DNA of 30,497 nt from Firmicutes bacterium UBA3914 (lineage in GTDB: Bacteria; Bacillota; Limnochordia; Darwinibacteriales; Darwinibacteriaceae). Shown here piece after piece: positions 15,698 through 24,746 of the stretch. Every line of letters starts with the position of its first letter. Position 1 is the stretch's first letter. The translations under genes and the position numbers were made by a program. The DNA is taken from the NCBI GenBank assembly GCA_002391385.1, contig DGEY01000052.1, positions 10,747 to 41,243 on the forward strand. The letters are read 5' to 3'. The notes under the pieces are model-generated. The model searched no databases and had not been told where the DNA came from. It worked only from the letters and a program-made list of their open reading frames with translations.

Positions 15698-18600
15698 TTG
15701 ATTCGTTTCGGGTAGGCCTTCCAGGCACCCGTGGAGGCGCAGGGCCTCGATGACCGCCTTGGTGATCCCCGCCCTCTGGCGCAGGTCTTCCACGGAGATA
15801 AACTCCCCCGCTTCCCTGGCCTGGACAATGCCCGTGGCCGCGCTGGCCCCCACCCCTTGGAGGGAAGCAAAGGGCAGACGGAGGGCTGAACCCTCAATAA
15901 GGAAGGTCTGGGCCGCGGACTTGTAGAGATCCACCGGTAGAAAGCGCACTCCCCGGACCATGGCTTCAATAATGATCTCCAGGAGGGTAACCATGCTTCG
16001 CTCCTTAGGAGTCGCTTCATAGGACTTATTGGTTATCCTGGCCAGTTCCGCCCGGACCGCCTCTTCCCCGCCCATCACCAGCTGGGCATCGAAGTCTCCA
16101 GCCTGGAGCGAAAAGAGGGCAGCGTAGAAAGCCAGGGGATGGTGAACCTTGAAATAGGCGATGCGGAAAGCCATCATCACATAGGCCACAGCATGGGCCT
16201 TGGGGAACATGTAGCTGATCTTCTTGCAGGAATCGATATACCACTGGGGTACATCATACTGCTTGAGCAGAGTCTCATCCTCAGGTGTGAGCCCCCTGCC
16301 CTTGCGCACCTGCTCCATGATGCGGAAGGCCTGTCCCGCTTCCACGCCCTTGAGCATAAGGTAGATCATGATGTCATCTCTCGTGGCGATAACTCCGCTG
16401 ATGTCCACGATCCCCGCTTTCACCAGTTCCTCCGCGTTGTTCGTCCACACGTTGGTGCCGTGGGAGAGGCCGCTGATGCGCACCAAGTCGCTGAAGGTCT
16501 TCGGCGAAGTATCTTCCAGCATCTGCCGGACAAACCTGGTCCCAAACTCAGGAACCCCCAAGGTGCCCACATTGGTGCCGATCTGATCCGGGGTCACCCC
16601 TAAGCTCTCCGTGGAAGAGAAGATGGACATGGTCTTGGGATCGTTCAGGGGTATCTCCAAAACCGGCACCCCGGTGAGATCCTCCAGCATACGCAGCATG
16701 GTGGGATCGTCGTGGCCTAAGATATCCAGCTTCACCAGGCAGTCGTCCAGGGCATGGTATTCAAAATGGGTGGTGATGGTGCCGCTGGCCGGATCATTGG
16801 CCGGGTACTGGATGGGGGTGAAGTCATAGACCTCCATCCCCTCGGGAATGACCACCATCCCCCCTGGGTGCTGCCCGGTGGTGCGGCGCACGCCGGAAAG
16901 CTTGGCCACTAGGCGGTTGATCTCCGCATTGCGCCTGGTTTCATTGGTCTGCTCCAGGTATTTCATGATAAAGCCGTAGGCCGTCTTGTCGGCTAAGGTG
17001 CCGATGGTGCCGGCGCGAAAGACGTTGCCCCTTCCGAAGAGCTCCTCTGTGTAGCTGTGGATCTGGGCCTGGTATTCCCCGCTGAAGTTCAGATCGATAT
17101 CCGGCACCTTATCGCCGTGGAAACCCATGAACACTTCAAAGGGTATGTCAAAGCCCAGCCTGTTTAGGGCCGTGCCGCACTGGGGGCAGTCCTTTTCCGG
17201 CAGATCCACCCCAGAACCCGCCTCACCCGCGGTGAAAAATTCGCTCCAGTGGCAGCTGGGGCACACATAGTGGGGCGGCAGCGGGTTCACTTCCGTAATC
17301 TCGCACATGGTGGCCACCAGGGAAGAGCCCACCGAACCCCGGGAACCCACCAGATAGCCGTCATCCAGGGACTTTTTCACCAGTTTATGGGCGATCAAGT
17401 ATAAAGACGCATAACCGTGGTTGATAATGGCCTTCAGTTCCCTGGCTAGACGGGCCTGGACGATCTCCGGCAGGGGCTCGCCGTAGATCTCTTTGGCCTT
17501 GGCGTAGGTCATCTTTTCCAGCTCCTGCTCCGCATCGGGCAGGTGGGGCGGGTAAAAACCCGAGGGCACGGGGCTCAGCTCTTCCACCTGCGCGGCGATC
17601 TTGCGGGGAGCTTCCACCACCACTTCGTAGGCCTTCTCCGGGGTCAAATAGGAGAACTCCTGGAGCATCTCCTCGGTGGTCCGGTAATAGAGGGGCGCGG
17701 GGTGTTCCGCATCACCCATGCCCTTACCCGCCAGCAGGATGGTGCGGACAAAGGCATCTTCCGGCCTGAGGAAGTGCACATCACCGGTGGCCACCACCGG
17801 GATACCCAGCCGTTCCCCCAGCTTGATAATCTGCTGGTTGATGCGGATCAGATCGTCCTTGGACCGCACTTGGGCCGTGCCGATGAGAAACTCATTGTTG
17901 GCCAGCGGCTGGATTTCCAAGTAATCGTAGAAACCGGCCACCTCCAGGACGTTGGGCCGCTGGTGCAAAACGGCCTGGAAAACCTCCCCTGCTTCGCAGG
18001 CGGAACCTACGATCAGCCCCTCCCGGTACTCCTGCAAAAGGGCCCGGGGAATGCGGGGCACTCTGTAAAAGTGGTCCAGATTAGAATGGGAGATGAGGCG
18101 GTAGAGGTTTTTCAAACCGACTCGGTTCTTGGCCAGGAGCACGATGTGAAACGGTCTGACCTTGCTCTCCGGGTCGTCAATGAGATAACCTTCCACTCCG
18201 TAGATGATCTTGATTCCGTGTTTTTTGGCGGCACGGTGGGCCTCGGGAAAGGCCTGCACCACACCGTGATCGGTGATGGCCACCGCATCATGGCCTAAGG
18301 AGGAGGCCAGCTTCAAAAGCTGGTCCACATCGACGGTACCGTCCAGCCCGCTCATCTTGGTGTGCAGGTGCAGCTCCACCCGCTTTTCCGGGGCAGTGTC
18401 GGTGAGGCAGGGCGGCGCTTCCACGAAAGCCAGCCCCTGGGCCATAATCTGCAGTTCGTTGTCGTAGGGTTGGAACTGGAGGCTGCCCCGCACCTTAACC
18501 CACTGCCCCTTTTTCAGGCCCAAGTCTGCTGGATCATCCTGGAAAACCTTGCAGCTGATCGTATCAGTGCCATCATAAACATCAAACATGATCAAGGTTT

Positions 18601-19060
18601 TCCCGGTGCGGGTCAGGCGCGCCTCATAGGCCACCACTTCCCCGCAGATGATCACATTCTCTTCCGGTTCCACAAGCTGGGCAATGGGCGTGGGTTCTCC
18701 CGGGAGGGAAGCCCTTAGGAGATTTCGACTGCGGCCGTTGCGGCCGCCGTTATTCGGCGAGGAACCGTAATCGATGGGCCTGCCGTTCACCTGTTTGATG
18801 GCGTTTCCGATGTAGTTGGCTTCTGGCTCTGTCCACTCAAAACGCACTTCAGCCACCTCAGGGTGCAGCTGCTTCACCGCTTGGCTCAGTTCATCCCACA
18901 GGGCTTGCTCTCCCCGGGGGCTGCCCTTGAGGACGAAGGTCCAGGCCTTGGTTTGGGGATCAACTCCGATCCGGGCGATCTCCAGTTCCTGTACCAGGGG
19001 ATGGGAGCTTAGCGAAGCCAAAAAAAACTTGTTCTCCGGTTCTATGTAAAAGGAAGTCAC
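15683..19060 (-). CDS. polC: PolC-type DNA polymerase III alpha subunit lacking the inserted exonuclease
   Basis: Replicative polymerase of Bacillota. About 1125 residues, against roughly 1440 in Bacillus subtilis. In order: a short N-terminal domain; OB fold (about 129-214); PHP domain from about 227 (ELHLHTKMSG, AITDHGV, YGVEG, ATGDVHF, metal ligands largely kept); zinc-binding CPSC...CPQC; the polymerase core with GSRGSVGSS, PDIDLNFSGEYQ and KLDILGHDDPT (catalytic aspartates); and C-terminal domains ending in QLTLF. In PolC a DEDDh exonuclease normally sits inside PHP. Here YGVEGYLIDD runs straight into RPFHIVLLAKN (near residues 296-302), so that domain is absent. I chose the GTG at 19060 because GGAGGT lies 6 bases upstream. 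The open frame extends to 19138, but that part overlaps a hairpin and is unlike PolC. Confidence 0.96.
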   Translation of the reverse strand: MTSFYIEPENKFFLASLSSHPLVQELEIARIGVDPQTKAWTFVLKGSPRGEQALWDELSQAVKQLHPEVAEVRFEWTEPEANYIGNAIKQVNGRPIDYGSSPNNGGRNGRSRNLLRASLPGEPTPIAQLVEPEENVIICGEVVAYEARLTRTGKTLIMFDVYDGTDTISCKVFQDDPADLGLKKGQWVKVRGSLQFQPYDNELQIMAQGLAFVEAPPCLTDTAPEKRVELHLHTKMSGLDGTVDVDQLLKLASSLGHDAVAITDHGVVQAFPEAHRAAKKHGIKIIYGVEGYLIDDPESKVRPFHIVLLAKNRVGLKNLYRLISHSNLDHFYRVPRIPRALLQEYREGLIVGSACEAGEVFQAVLHQRPNVLEVAGFYDYLEIQPLANNEFLIGTAQVRSKDDLIRINQQIIKLGERLGIPVVATGDVHFLRPEDAFVRTILLAGKGMGDAEHPAPLYYRTTEEMLQEFSYLTPEKAYEVVVEAPRKIAAQVEELSPVPSGFYPPHLPDAEQELEKMTYAKAKEIYGEPLPEIVQARLARELKAIINHGYASLYLIAHKLVKKSLDDGYLVGSRGSVGSSLVATMCEITEVNPLPPHYVCPSCHWSEFFTAGEAGSGVDLPEKDCPQCGTALNRLGFDIPFEVFMGFHGDKVPDIDLNFSGEYQAQIHSYTEELFGRGNVFRAGTIGTLADKTAYGFIMKYLEQTNETRRNAEINRLVAKLSGVRRTTGQHPGGMVVIPEGMEVYDFTPIQYPANDPASGTITTHFEYHALDDCLVKLDILGHDDPTMLRMLEDLTGVPVLEIPLNDPKTMSIFSSTESLGVTPDQIGTNVGTLGVPEFGTRFVRQMLEDTSPKTFSDLVRISGLSHGTNVWTNNAEELVKAGIVDISGVIATRDDIMIYLMLKGVEAGQAFRIMEQVRKGRGLTPEDETLLKQYDVPQWYIDSCKKISYMFPKAHAVAYVMMAFRIAYFKVHHPLAFYAALFSLQAGDFDAQLVMGGEEAVRAELARITNKSYEATPKERSMVTLLEIIIEAMVRGVRFLPVDLYKSAAQTFLIEGSALRLPFASLQGVGASAATGIVQAREAGEFISVEDLRQRAGITKAVIEALRLHGCLEGLPETNQLTLF

Positions 19061-19073
19061 CGAGCCACCTCCC

Positions 19074-19129
19074 AAAAAAGGTCCCCCACAGAAGAGCGCC
19101 TTGACAGGTACGCCCTCCCTGCGGGGGCC
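19074..19129 (-). terminator. terminator-like hairpin abutting the polC ribosome binding site
   Basis: Minus strand: GGCCCCCGCAG (19119-19129) pairs with CTGTGGGGGACC (19080-19091) with one bulged A and one G-U pair; the loop is 27 bases; TTTTTT (19074-19079) follows directly, then GGGAGGT, the polC binding site. It looks like an intrinsic terminator after the glycosyltransferase gene. I see no promoter between it and polC, so polC expression would require readthrough or regulated antitermination. Confidence 0.65.
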
Positions 19130-19144
19130 TAAGCTCAAAGCCGG

Positions 19145-19771
19145 CTAAATGCGCAGGGAACGCACTATTTCCCAGTACATCTTTAGGCGGGCACGCATCC
19201 CCTCCACAAGGCCCCTCTTCTCCTCTTTCATCACCTGGGAAACGGTGGGCAGGGGCACACGCACGATCTCCACATTGTGCCGCTCCGCGTACTGGGTCAG
19301 GGCAATTTCCACCCCGTAACCGCTGTGTTCCAGATTGGGCACTTGATCGAAGAGGTCTTTACGCACCGCCCGCTGTCCCGAGAGGGCCGGCGCCAGTTTC
19401 TGTGCCAGATCGGTGCTGCGCCGTCCTTCGGAGAAGACGCCGATGCTCATGGCGGTCCGTCCGGATAGGACCGGCTCTAGAAGCGCCTCAATGTGCTCCG
19501 TGTGGAGCCCCACCAGATCCGCATCCACAAAAAGCAGTACTTCACAGTTGGTCTCGTTGGCGCCCGCTTTCATGGCACCGCCTTTTCCCACGTTCTGCTC
19601 CAGTTCCAGCACCTTCACGGGATACCTGCGGGCCACCTCGGCAGTGCGGTCATCGGAGCCGTCGCTCACCACGATGATCTCCTCAAGCCGCCGGCATTCC
19701 AGCAGGGCCTCAATCACAGGCCCGATGGTCTGTTCTTCGTTGTAAGCGGGCACTATCGCGGCCACTCTCAC
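19145..19771 (-). CDS. family 2 glycosyltransferase
   Basis: A 208-residue soluble GT-A glycosyltransferase that would transfer a sugar from a nucleotide sugar; the acceptor is unknown. IVPAYNEEQTIG near the N-terminus, SDGSDDRTAEVARR, NVGKGGAMKAG and the metal-binding LLFVDADL are typical GT2 motifs, followed by LSGQRAVRKDLF. No membrane segment is visible, unlike many undecaprenyl-phosphate glycosyltransferases. I chose the GTG at 19771, one base after the proS stop, with GGAG 7 bases upstream; the frame extends to 19897 only as a shadow of proS. Its place between proS and polC is not standard, and a link to glycerate or lipid glycosylation is only a guess. Confidence 0.85.
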   Translation of the reverse strand: MRVAAIVPAYNEEQTIGPVIEALLECRRLEEIIVVSDGSDDRTAEVARRYPVKVLELEQNVGKGGAMKAGANETNCEVLLFVDADLVGLHTEHIEALLEPVLSGRTAMSIGVFSEGRRSTDLAQKLAPALSGQRAVRKDLFDQVPNLEHSGYGVEIALTQYAERHNVEIVRVPLPTVSQVMKEEKRGLVEGMRARLKMYWEIVRSLRI

Positions 19772-19772
19772 T

Positions 19773-21482
19773 TCAGCTCTCCGCCTCCAGGATCTTCCGA
19801 ATTGCGCTGGCGACCTTTTCCACCGGCACACTCTGGACCTCTTTGGTCCGCCGGTTCCTGATCTCCATCTCGCCCTTTTCCAGGGACTTCGGTCCAATGG
19901 TTACCCGAATGGGGAACCCGATCAGATCAGCGTCTTTGAACTTCACCCCCGGGCGCTCGTCCCGGTCATCAAGGACCACTTCCACTCCCAGGGCCAAAAG
20001 TTCTTGGTAGAGCTTTTCCGCGGCTTCCGCCTGGGCGGGGTCCTTCATGCTCACCGGTACGATGATCACATGGTAGGGGGCAATGCTCACAGGCCAGATG
20101 ATCCCATCTTCGTCGTGGTTCTTTTCGATCACCGCGGCCACGGTGCGGCCTACGCCGATGCCGTAGCAGCCCATGATGAACGGCGTTTCTACCCCGTTTT
20201 CCTGGAGGAAGGTGGCCCCCATGGCCTGGGAATACTTGGTGCCCAGCTTGAAGACCTGGCCCACCTCGATGCCCCGGGCACCCTCCAGCACACCGCCGCA
20301 GCGGGGGCAGGGATCGCCGGGCTGGATTTCCCTGAGGTCAGCAAAGGCTTTGACTGTGAAATCACGCCCCAGGTTCGCGTTGAGCAGGTGGGCATCGGCC
20401 TTGTTGGCCCCCACCACCGCGTTCACCGCGGATTCCACCGCGTAGTCCGCATAGAGGGGCACTTCCAGCCCCACGGGTCCGGCAAAACCCACAGGTGCTC
20501 CAGTGATCCTGGCGATGGTTTCCCCATCCGCCAGCTCCAGCACCTGGCAGCCCAAGAACTTGCGCAGCTTGATCTCATTGAGGTTGTGATCGCCCCGCAC
20601 CAGCGCGGCCACAGGCTGGCCATCTGCAATGTAGATCAGGGTCTTGATGCAGTCCCGGGGCTCTTTGTGCAAAAAGGCGCAGACCTGGGCAATGGTGCTC
20701 ACCTGGGGGGTGGCCACCTCGGTTAGAGGTTGCAGATCCTGAGCGGGTCCGGCGTGCGGCAGGTCCACACCTTCCGCCCGCTCCACGTTGGCCGCGTAAC
20801 CGCACTTGTCGCAGTAGAGGACGAAGTCCTCCCCCGCTTCCGCCAGGACCATAAACTCATGGGTCACATCTCCCCCAATGGCCCCCGAATCTGCCTCCAC
20901 GGGATAGGCCTCCAGGCCGCAGCGCTGGAAAATCCGTTCATAGGCGTGGAAGGCGGCCCAGTAGCTTTTATCCAAGCCTTCCTCATCTTTGTCGAAGGAG
21001 TACATATCCTTCATGATGAACTCCCGGCCCCGCATCAAGCCAAAGCGGGGCCTGATCTCATCCCGGTACTTGTTCTGAATCTGGTACAGACGCAGGGGCA
21101 GCTGGCGGTAGGAGCGCACTTCCGACCGCACCAAGGCCGTAATCAGCTCTTCGTGGGTGGGTCCCAGGCAGAACTGGCGGCCGTTCCTGTCCTGCAGGCG
21201 GAACATCTCGTCGCCGTACTCAGCCCAGCGCCCCGACTCTTCCCAGATCTCCGCAGGCTGTACAATGGGCATGAGCACTTCCTGCCCGCCGATGGCGTTC
21301 ATTTCCTCCCTGATGATCTGCTCCACTTTGCGGATAGCCCGCAGCCCCAGGGGCAGGAAAGAGTACATCCCCGAGGCGGACCGCCGCATGAGGCCGGCCC
21401 TGAGCATGAGCTGGTGGCTCACCAGTTCCGCTTCCGCCGGCGTTTCCCGCAGCGTTGGCGCGTATAACTGCGACATGAGCAT
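19773..21482 (-). CDS. proS: prolyl-tRNA synthetase (bacterial type)
   Basis: Charges tRNA-Pro. The 569-residue length and the large insertion between motifs 2 and 3 (about residues 225-400, the editing domain) mark the bacterial ProRS class. Motif 2 is visible in YRDEIRPRFGLMRGREFIMKD and motif 3 in GCYGIGVGRTVAAVIE. An anticodon-binding domain ends the protein. AGGGG, partly the ispG stop region, lies about 7 bases before the ATG at 21482. The 3-base gap from ispG leaves no room for a T-box leader, so tRNA-responsive control of this gene is unlikely here. The rseP-ispG-proS-polC order is common in Bacillota. Confidence 0.97.
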   Translation of the reverse strand: MLMSQLYAPTLRETPAEAELVSHQLMLRAGLMRRSASGMYSFLPLGLRAIRKVEQIIREEMNAIGGQEVLMPIVQPAEIWEESGRWAEYGDEMFRLQDRNGRQFCLGPTHEELITALVRSEVRSYRQLPLRLYQIQNKYRDEIRPRFGLMRGREFIMKDMYSFDKDEEGLDKSYWAAFHAYERIFQRCGLEAYPVEADSGAIGGDVTHEFMVLAEAGEDFVLYCDKCGYAANVERAEGVDLPHAGPAQDLQPLTEVATPQVSTIAQVCAFLHKEPRDCIKTLIYIADGQPVAALVRGDHNLNEIKLRKFLGCQVLELADGETIARITGAPVGFAGPVGLEVPLYADYAVESAVNAVVGANKADAHLLNANLGRDFTVKAFADLREIQPGDPCPRCGGVLEGARGIEVGQVFKLGTKYSQAMGATFLQENGVETPFIMGCYGIGVGRTVAAVIEKNHDEDGIIWPVSIAPYHVIIVPVSMKDPAQAEAAEKLYQELLALGVEVVLDDRDERPGVKFKDADLIGFPIRVTIGPKSLEKGEMEIRNRRTKEVQSVPVEKVASAIRKILEAES

Positions 21483-21485
21483 AGT

Positions 21486-22547
21486 CTATCCCCTATCCTT
21501 CTCAAGCAATTTATTAGCTTCAGCCACCAAGGCGTCCACTAACTCGTCTTCCCGCACTTTCCGGACAATCTGGCCGCGACGGAACACCAGCCCCACGCCC
21601 TTGCCTCCGCAGATGCCCAGATCGGCGTGGCTGGCTTCACCGGGCCCATTTACCACACAGCCCATGACCGCGATGGTAATGGGCAGCGGAAAGTCACTTA
21701 GACGGTTCTCCACTTCCTGCGCTATTCCTTCCAGATCGATCTCCGTTCTTCCACAGGTGGGGCAGGAGATGAAAGTGGGCCCCCTTTGGCGCAGCCCCAG
21801 CGCGGAGAGAATGGCCCACCCCACCTTGACTTCCTCCACGGGGTCGGCCGTTAAGGAGACCCGCAGGGTATCCCCTAAGCCCCGGGAAAGCAGGGCCCCC
21901 AAACCCGCCGCGGACTTGATGGTGCCAAACCATTTCGTCCCCGCTTCGGTGATGCCCAGGTGGAGCGGATATGATGTGCGCTGGCTGAGCTGTTCGTAGG
22001 CCTGGACAGTGAGCTCCACATCGGAGGCCTTTACGGAGAGGACGATATCATGAAAGTTCAACCGCTCCAAAACGGCCACCTGCTCTAGGGCGCTTTCCAC
22101 CATGGCGGTGGCCGTTCTCCCGTATTTGTCCAGCAGGTGGCGGGCGATGGAACCCGAGTTCACGCCAATGCGGATGGGCACCTGCCGCTCCTGGGCCGCC
22201 CGCACCACTTCCTGCACTTTGCGCACCTCTCCGATGTTCCCCGGGTTGAGCCTGAGTTTGTGCACGCCCGCTTCCAGGGAAAGCAGGGCCAAGCGGTGAT
22301 CAAAATGGATGTCCGCCACCAGGGGAACTGGGCTGTGCAGGACCAGCGTTTTCAGGGCCTCCGCGGCCCTTTCATCGGGCACAGCCACCCGCACGATCTC
22401 GCAGCCCGCCTGGGCTAGGGCCTGGATCTGCCCCAAGGTGGCCGCGGTATCCCGGGTATCGGTGTTGGTCATGGACTGCACGGAGATGGGCGCGCCGCCC
22501 CCCACGGGCACGGGCCCAACCCAAACTTGATGTGTATATTGCCGCAT
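21486..22547 (-). CDS. ispG: 4-hydroxy-3-methylbut-2-en-1-yl diphosphate synthase IspG
   Basis: Penultimate MEP-pathway enzyme, a [4Fe-4S] protein that reduces MEcPP to HMBPP. The 353-residue length is the two-domain bacterial form. SVQSMTNTDTRD, ADIHFDHRLAL and KLRLNPGNIG build the TIM barrel. The cluster cysteines are in SCPTCGRTEIDL and VMGCVVNGPGEA. With dxr two genes upstream it supplies isoprenoid precursors for UppS, encoded upstream. The ATG at 22547 follows an AGGGGG-type ribosome binding site. Confidence 0.97.
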   Translation of the reverse strand: MRQYTHQVWVGPVPVGGGAPISVQSMTNTDTRDTAATLGQIQALAQAGCEIVRVAVPDERAAEALKTLVLHSPVPLVADIHFDHRLALLSLEAGVHKLRLNPGNIGEVRKVQEVVRAAQERQVPIRIGVNSGSIARHLLDKYGRTATAMVESALEQVAVLERLNFHDIVLSVKASDVELTVQAYEQLSQRTSYPLHLGITEAGTKWFGTIKSAAGLGALLSRGLGDTLRVSLTADPVEEVKVGWAILSALGLRQRGPTFISCPTCGRTEIDLEGIAQEVENRLSDFPLPITIAVMGCVVNGPGEASHADLGICGGKGVGLVFRRGQIVRKVREDELVDALVAEANKLLEKDRG

Positions 22548-22559
22548 GGTTCAGCCCCC

Positions 22560-23591
22560 TTAGGAAAACAGGCTGAAGCGGGCCAGGTCCTTGAAGGTAG
22601 CGTAGAGCATGAGCATGATCAAAAGGGCTAAGCCGATAAACTGGGCAATGCCCCGGGTTTCAGGGGCCAGGGGCTTGCCCCGCACCGCTTCAAGAATGAG
22701 GATCAACAGCCAGCCGCCGTCCAGGACCGGCACCGGCAGGAGGTTCAAAAGGCCCAGGTTCACATTGAGCAGCACCGCCAAGATGAGCAGCTGCGGCAGC
22801 CCATGGCGGGCGGTTTCCCCCACAATGTGCACAATGCCAATGGGACCGGAAAGCTCCACCTGCTGCTTACCTGTGATCATACGTACAATATCCCCGATCA
22901 GCTGGGCGGTGAGCCGCCAGGTCTGCACCGCCCCCGCCCGCACGCTGGTGAGGAAGGGATAGCGGGGTTTGGCGTCGCTGATGCCGATTCCCAGGCGGCC
23001 CTGGCCGGCGGCCCCCTCGGGGATGGCAATGAGGGTGACCAGGCTGCCCTGCCGCCGCACCACCACCTCCAGCTCCCGGCCCCCGGCCTGTTGGATCAGG
23101 CTGACAATTTGATCGGCCTCGCTCACCTTTTCCCCATCAATGCTGATGAGCACATCCCCCGGGAGCACGCCTGCTGCCGCCGCGGGGGAGTTGGGCTCTA
23201 CGGTGGTGACCATGGGCGGTACGGTGACCAGCATGAAGTAGAGGACAAACAGGACAATAGCGAAGACAAAATTCATCAAGGGCCCCGCCGCGATGGTGCC
23301 CAGCCGCCAGGGCAGGCTCTTGCTCTGGAAACTTGCGGGGTCGTCTTCCGGCACGTCCTCCAGGTAGTCCACGGGTTCGTCCATGCCCGCCATTTTCACA
23401 AAGCCCCCCAGGGGAAAGATCCGCAGAGAGTACTTGGTATCCCCCCTGGTGGTGCTGGCCAGGACAGGCCCAAAGCCCACGGCAAACTCGAAGATGCGAA
23501 TCCCCGCAGCTTTGGCCATCAGGAAGTGCCCCAGCTCGTGAACGAGCACTATCGTTCCGAAAACAACTACAAAGGCGATCAATGTAACCAT
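22560..23591 (-). CDS. rseP: RIP metalloprotease RseP/RasP (site-2 protease)
   Basis: An intramembrane zinc protease that cleaves membrane-bound regulators such as anti-sigma factors and signal-peptide remnants. The first transmembrane helix carries HELGH (zinc ligands and catalytic glutamate), followed by the FGPVL and RIFPLGGFVKM motifs, a single PDZ domain (about 140-220) and NLLPVPVLDGGWLL with the third ligand aspartate. C-terminal helices complete the topology. I chose the ATG at 23591 (AGGA 7 bases upstream; MVTLIAFVVVFG). The frame runs on to 23645 over dxr without family sequence. There is a 4-base gap to dxr. The product is about 343 residues. Confidence 0.96.
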   Translation of the reverse strand: MVTLIAFVVVFGTIVLVHELGHFLMAKAAGIRIFEFAVGFGPVLASTTRGDTKYSLRIFPLGGFVKMAGMDEPVDYLEDVPEDDPASFQSKSLPWRLGTIAAGPLMNFVFAIVLFVLYFMLVTVPPMVTTVEPNSPAAAAGVLPGDVLISIDGEKVSEADQIVSLIQQAGGRELEVVVRRQGSLVTLIAIPEGAAGQGRLGIGISDAKPRYPFLTSVRAGAVQTWRLTAQLIGDIVRMITGKQQVELSGPIGIVHIVGETARHGLPQLLILAVLLNVNLGLLNLLPVPVLDGGWLLILILEAVRGKPLAPETRGIAQFIGLALLIMLMLYATFKDLARFSLFS

Positions 23592-23595
23592 GCTC

Positions 23596-24726
23596 TCATC
23601 CTCTCCTGCCCATGCACTCTTGGGCCTTGGCACGGGCTTCGGCATCTATGGCTAGTATCTCCTCCAGGGCAGGAAATGACCGCCCAGGAAACTGCTGCAC
23701 CACTTCCTGCACAATCTCGGCGATCTGGGTAAAGCGGATCCGGCCTTCTAAAAAGGCCCGCACCGCCACTTCATTGGCGGCGTTGAGGGCGATGGGCTGT
23801 GCGCCCCCCGCCCGCCCCGCTTGGTAAGCCAGCTGCAGACAGGGGAAACGCCGGTGATCCACCGCTTCGAAACTGAGGCTGCCCGCCGCCACCAGATCCA
23901 AGGGTTCCACCTGGGAAGGCGCGGTGCGGGGGTAGGTCAGGGCATACTGAATGGGCAGGCGCATGTCCGTTGTACCCAGCTGGGCCAAGAGCGTGCCGTC
24001 CTTGAGCCGGATCAGGGAATGGACCAGGCTCTGGGGATGCACCACCACCTCGATCTGCTCGTAGGGAAAGCCAAAGAGCCAGTGGGCCTCGATCACTTCC
24101 AGACCTTTGTTCATCAGGGTTGCCGAATCAATACTGATCTTGCCTCCCATTTTCCAGTTGGGATGATCCAGGGCCTCGGCCGCCGTGACCTTGGCCAGAT
24201 CACCTGGGTAATCCCTAAAGGGCCCTCCTGAGGCGGTGAGGATGATTTGGGCCACATCCTCGGGGTTGCGGCCGGTAAAGAGCTGCCAGAGGGCGCTGTG
24301 CTCTGAATCCAGGGGCACGATCTGCTCCCGATACTCCATCACCAAATGCCCGCCGATGACCAAGGCCTCCTTGTTGGCCAAGGCCACCCGCTTGCCCGCC
24401 CGCAAGGCGGCCAGGGTGGGCCTGAGGCCCGCCGCCCCCACCACAGCTACCACCACCAGATCGCAGAGGGGATGGGTGGCCAGCTCCTCCAGGGCCTGGG
24501 GGCCGCTGTACACGGGAATGGCAAACTCCTGGGCCAGGGCTTTGGCCTGCTCCGGCCGGAGGATCGCCGCGAACTTGGGCCTGAACTCGGCAATCTGCTC
24601 CCGCAGAAGTTCAATGTTGGTTCCAGCGGCCAGGCCCAGCACTTGAAAATCAGGCAGGCTGCGCAGGACATCCAGTGTCTGCGTGCCGATGGAACCGGTG
24701 GAACCGAGGATCACGACATTAGGCAT
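23596..24726 (-). CDS. dxr: 1-deoxy-D-xylulose 5-phosphate reductoisomerase
   Basis: Second MEP-pathway enzyme, converting DXP to MEP with NADPH. The Rossmann motif GSTGSIGTQTLDV is at the N-terminus. The metal and substrate residues are in PLDSEHSALWQ and SIDSATLMNKGLEVIEAHWLF; the C-terminal domain has SLSFEAVDHRRFPCLQLAY. The length is about 376 residues, as usual. I chose the ATG at 24726 because AGGA lies 7 bases upstream; a TTG at 24732 is in frame. The dxr-rseP-ispG-proS order is conserved in Bacillota. Confidence 0.97.
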   Translation of the reverse strand: MPNVVILGSTGSIGTQTLDVLRSLPDFQVLGLAAGTNIELLREQIAEFRPKFAAILRPEQAKALAQEFAIPVYSGPQALEELATHPLCDLVVVAVVGAAGLRPTLAALRAGKRVALANKEALVIGGHLVMEYREQIVPLDSEHSALWQLFTGRNPEDVAQIILTASGGPFRDYPGDLAKVTAAEALDHPNWKMGGKISIDSATLMNKGLEVIEAHWLFGFPYEQIEVVVHPQSLVHSLIRLKDGTLLAQLGTTDMRLPIQYALTYPRTAPSQVEPLDLVAAGSLSFEAVDHRRFPCLQLAYQAGRAGGAQPIALNAANEVAVRAFLEGRIRFTQIAEIVQEVVQQFPGRSFPALEEILAIDAEARAKAQECMGRRG

Positions 24727-24746
24727 AGGCAAATCCTTCCTTGCGA

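Noticed and set aside
19061..19138. N-terminal extension of polC
   Set aside because: It encodes 26 residues over the terminator-like hairpin, without PolC similarity, and the GGAGGT points to the GTG at 19060.
21483..21500. T-box leader upstream of proS
   Set aside because: Only 3 bases separate ispG and proS.
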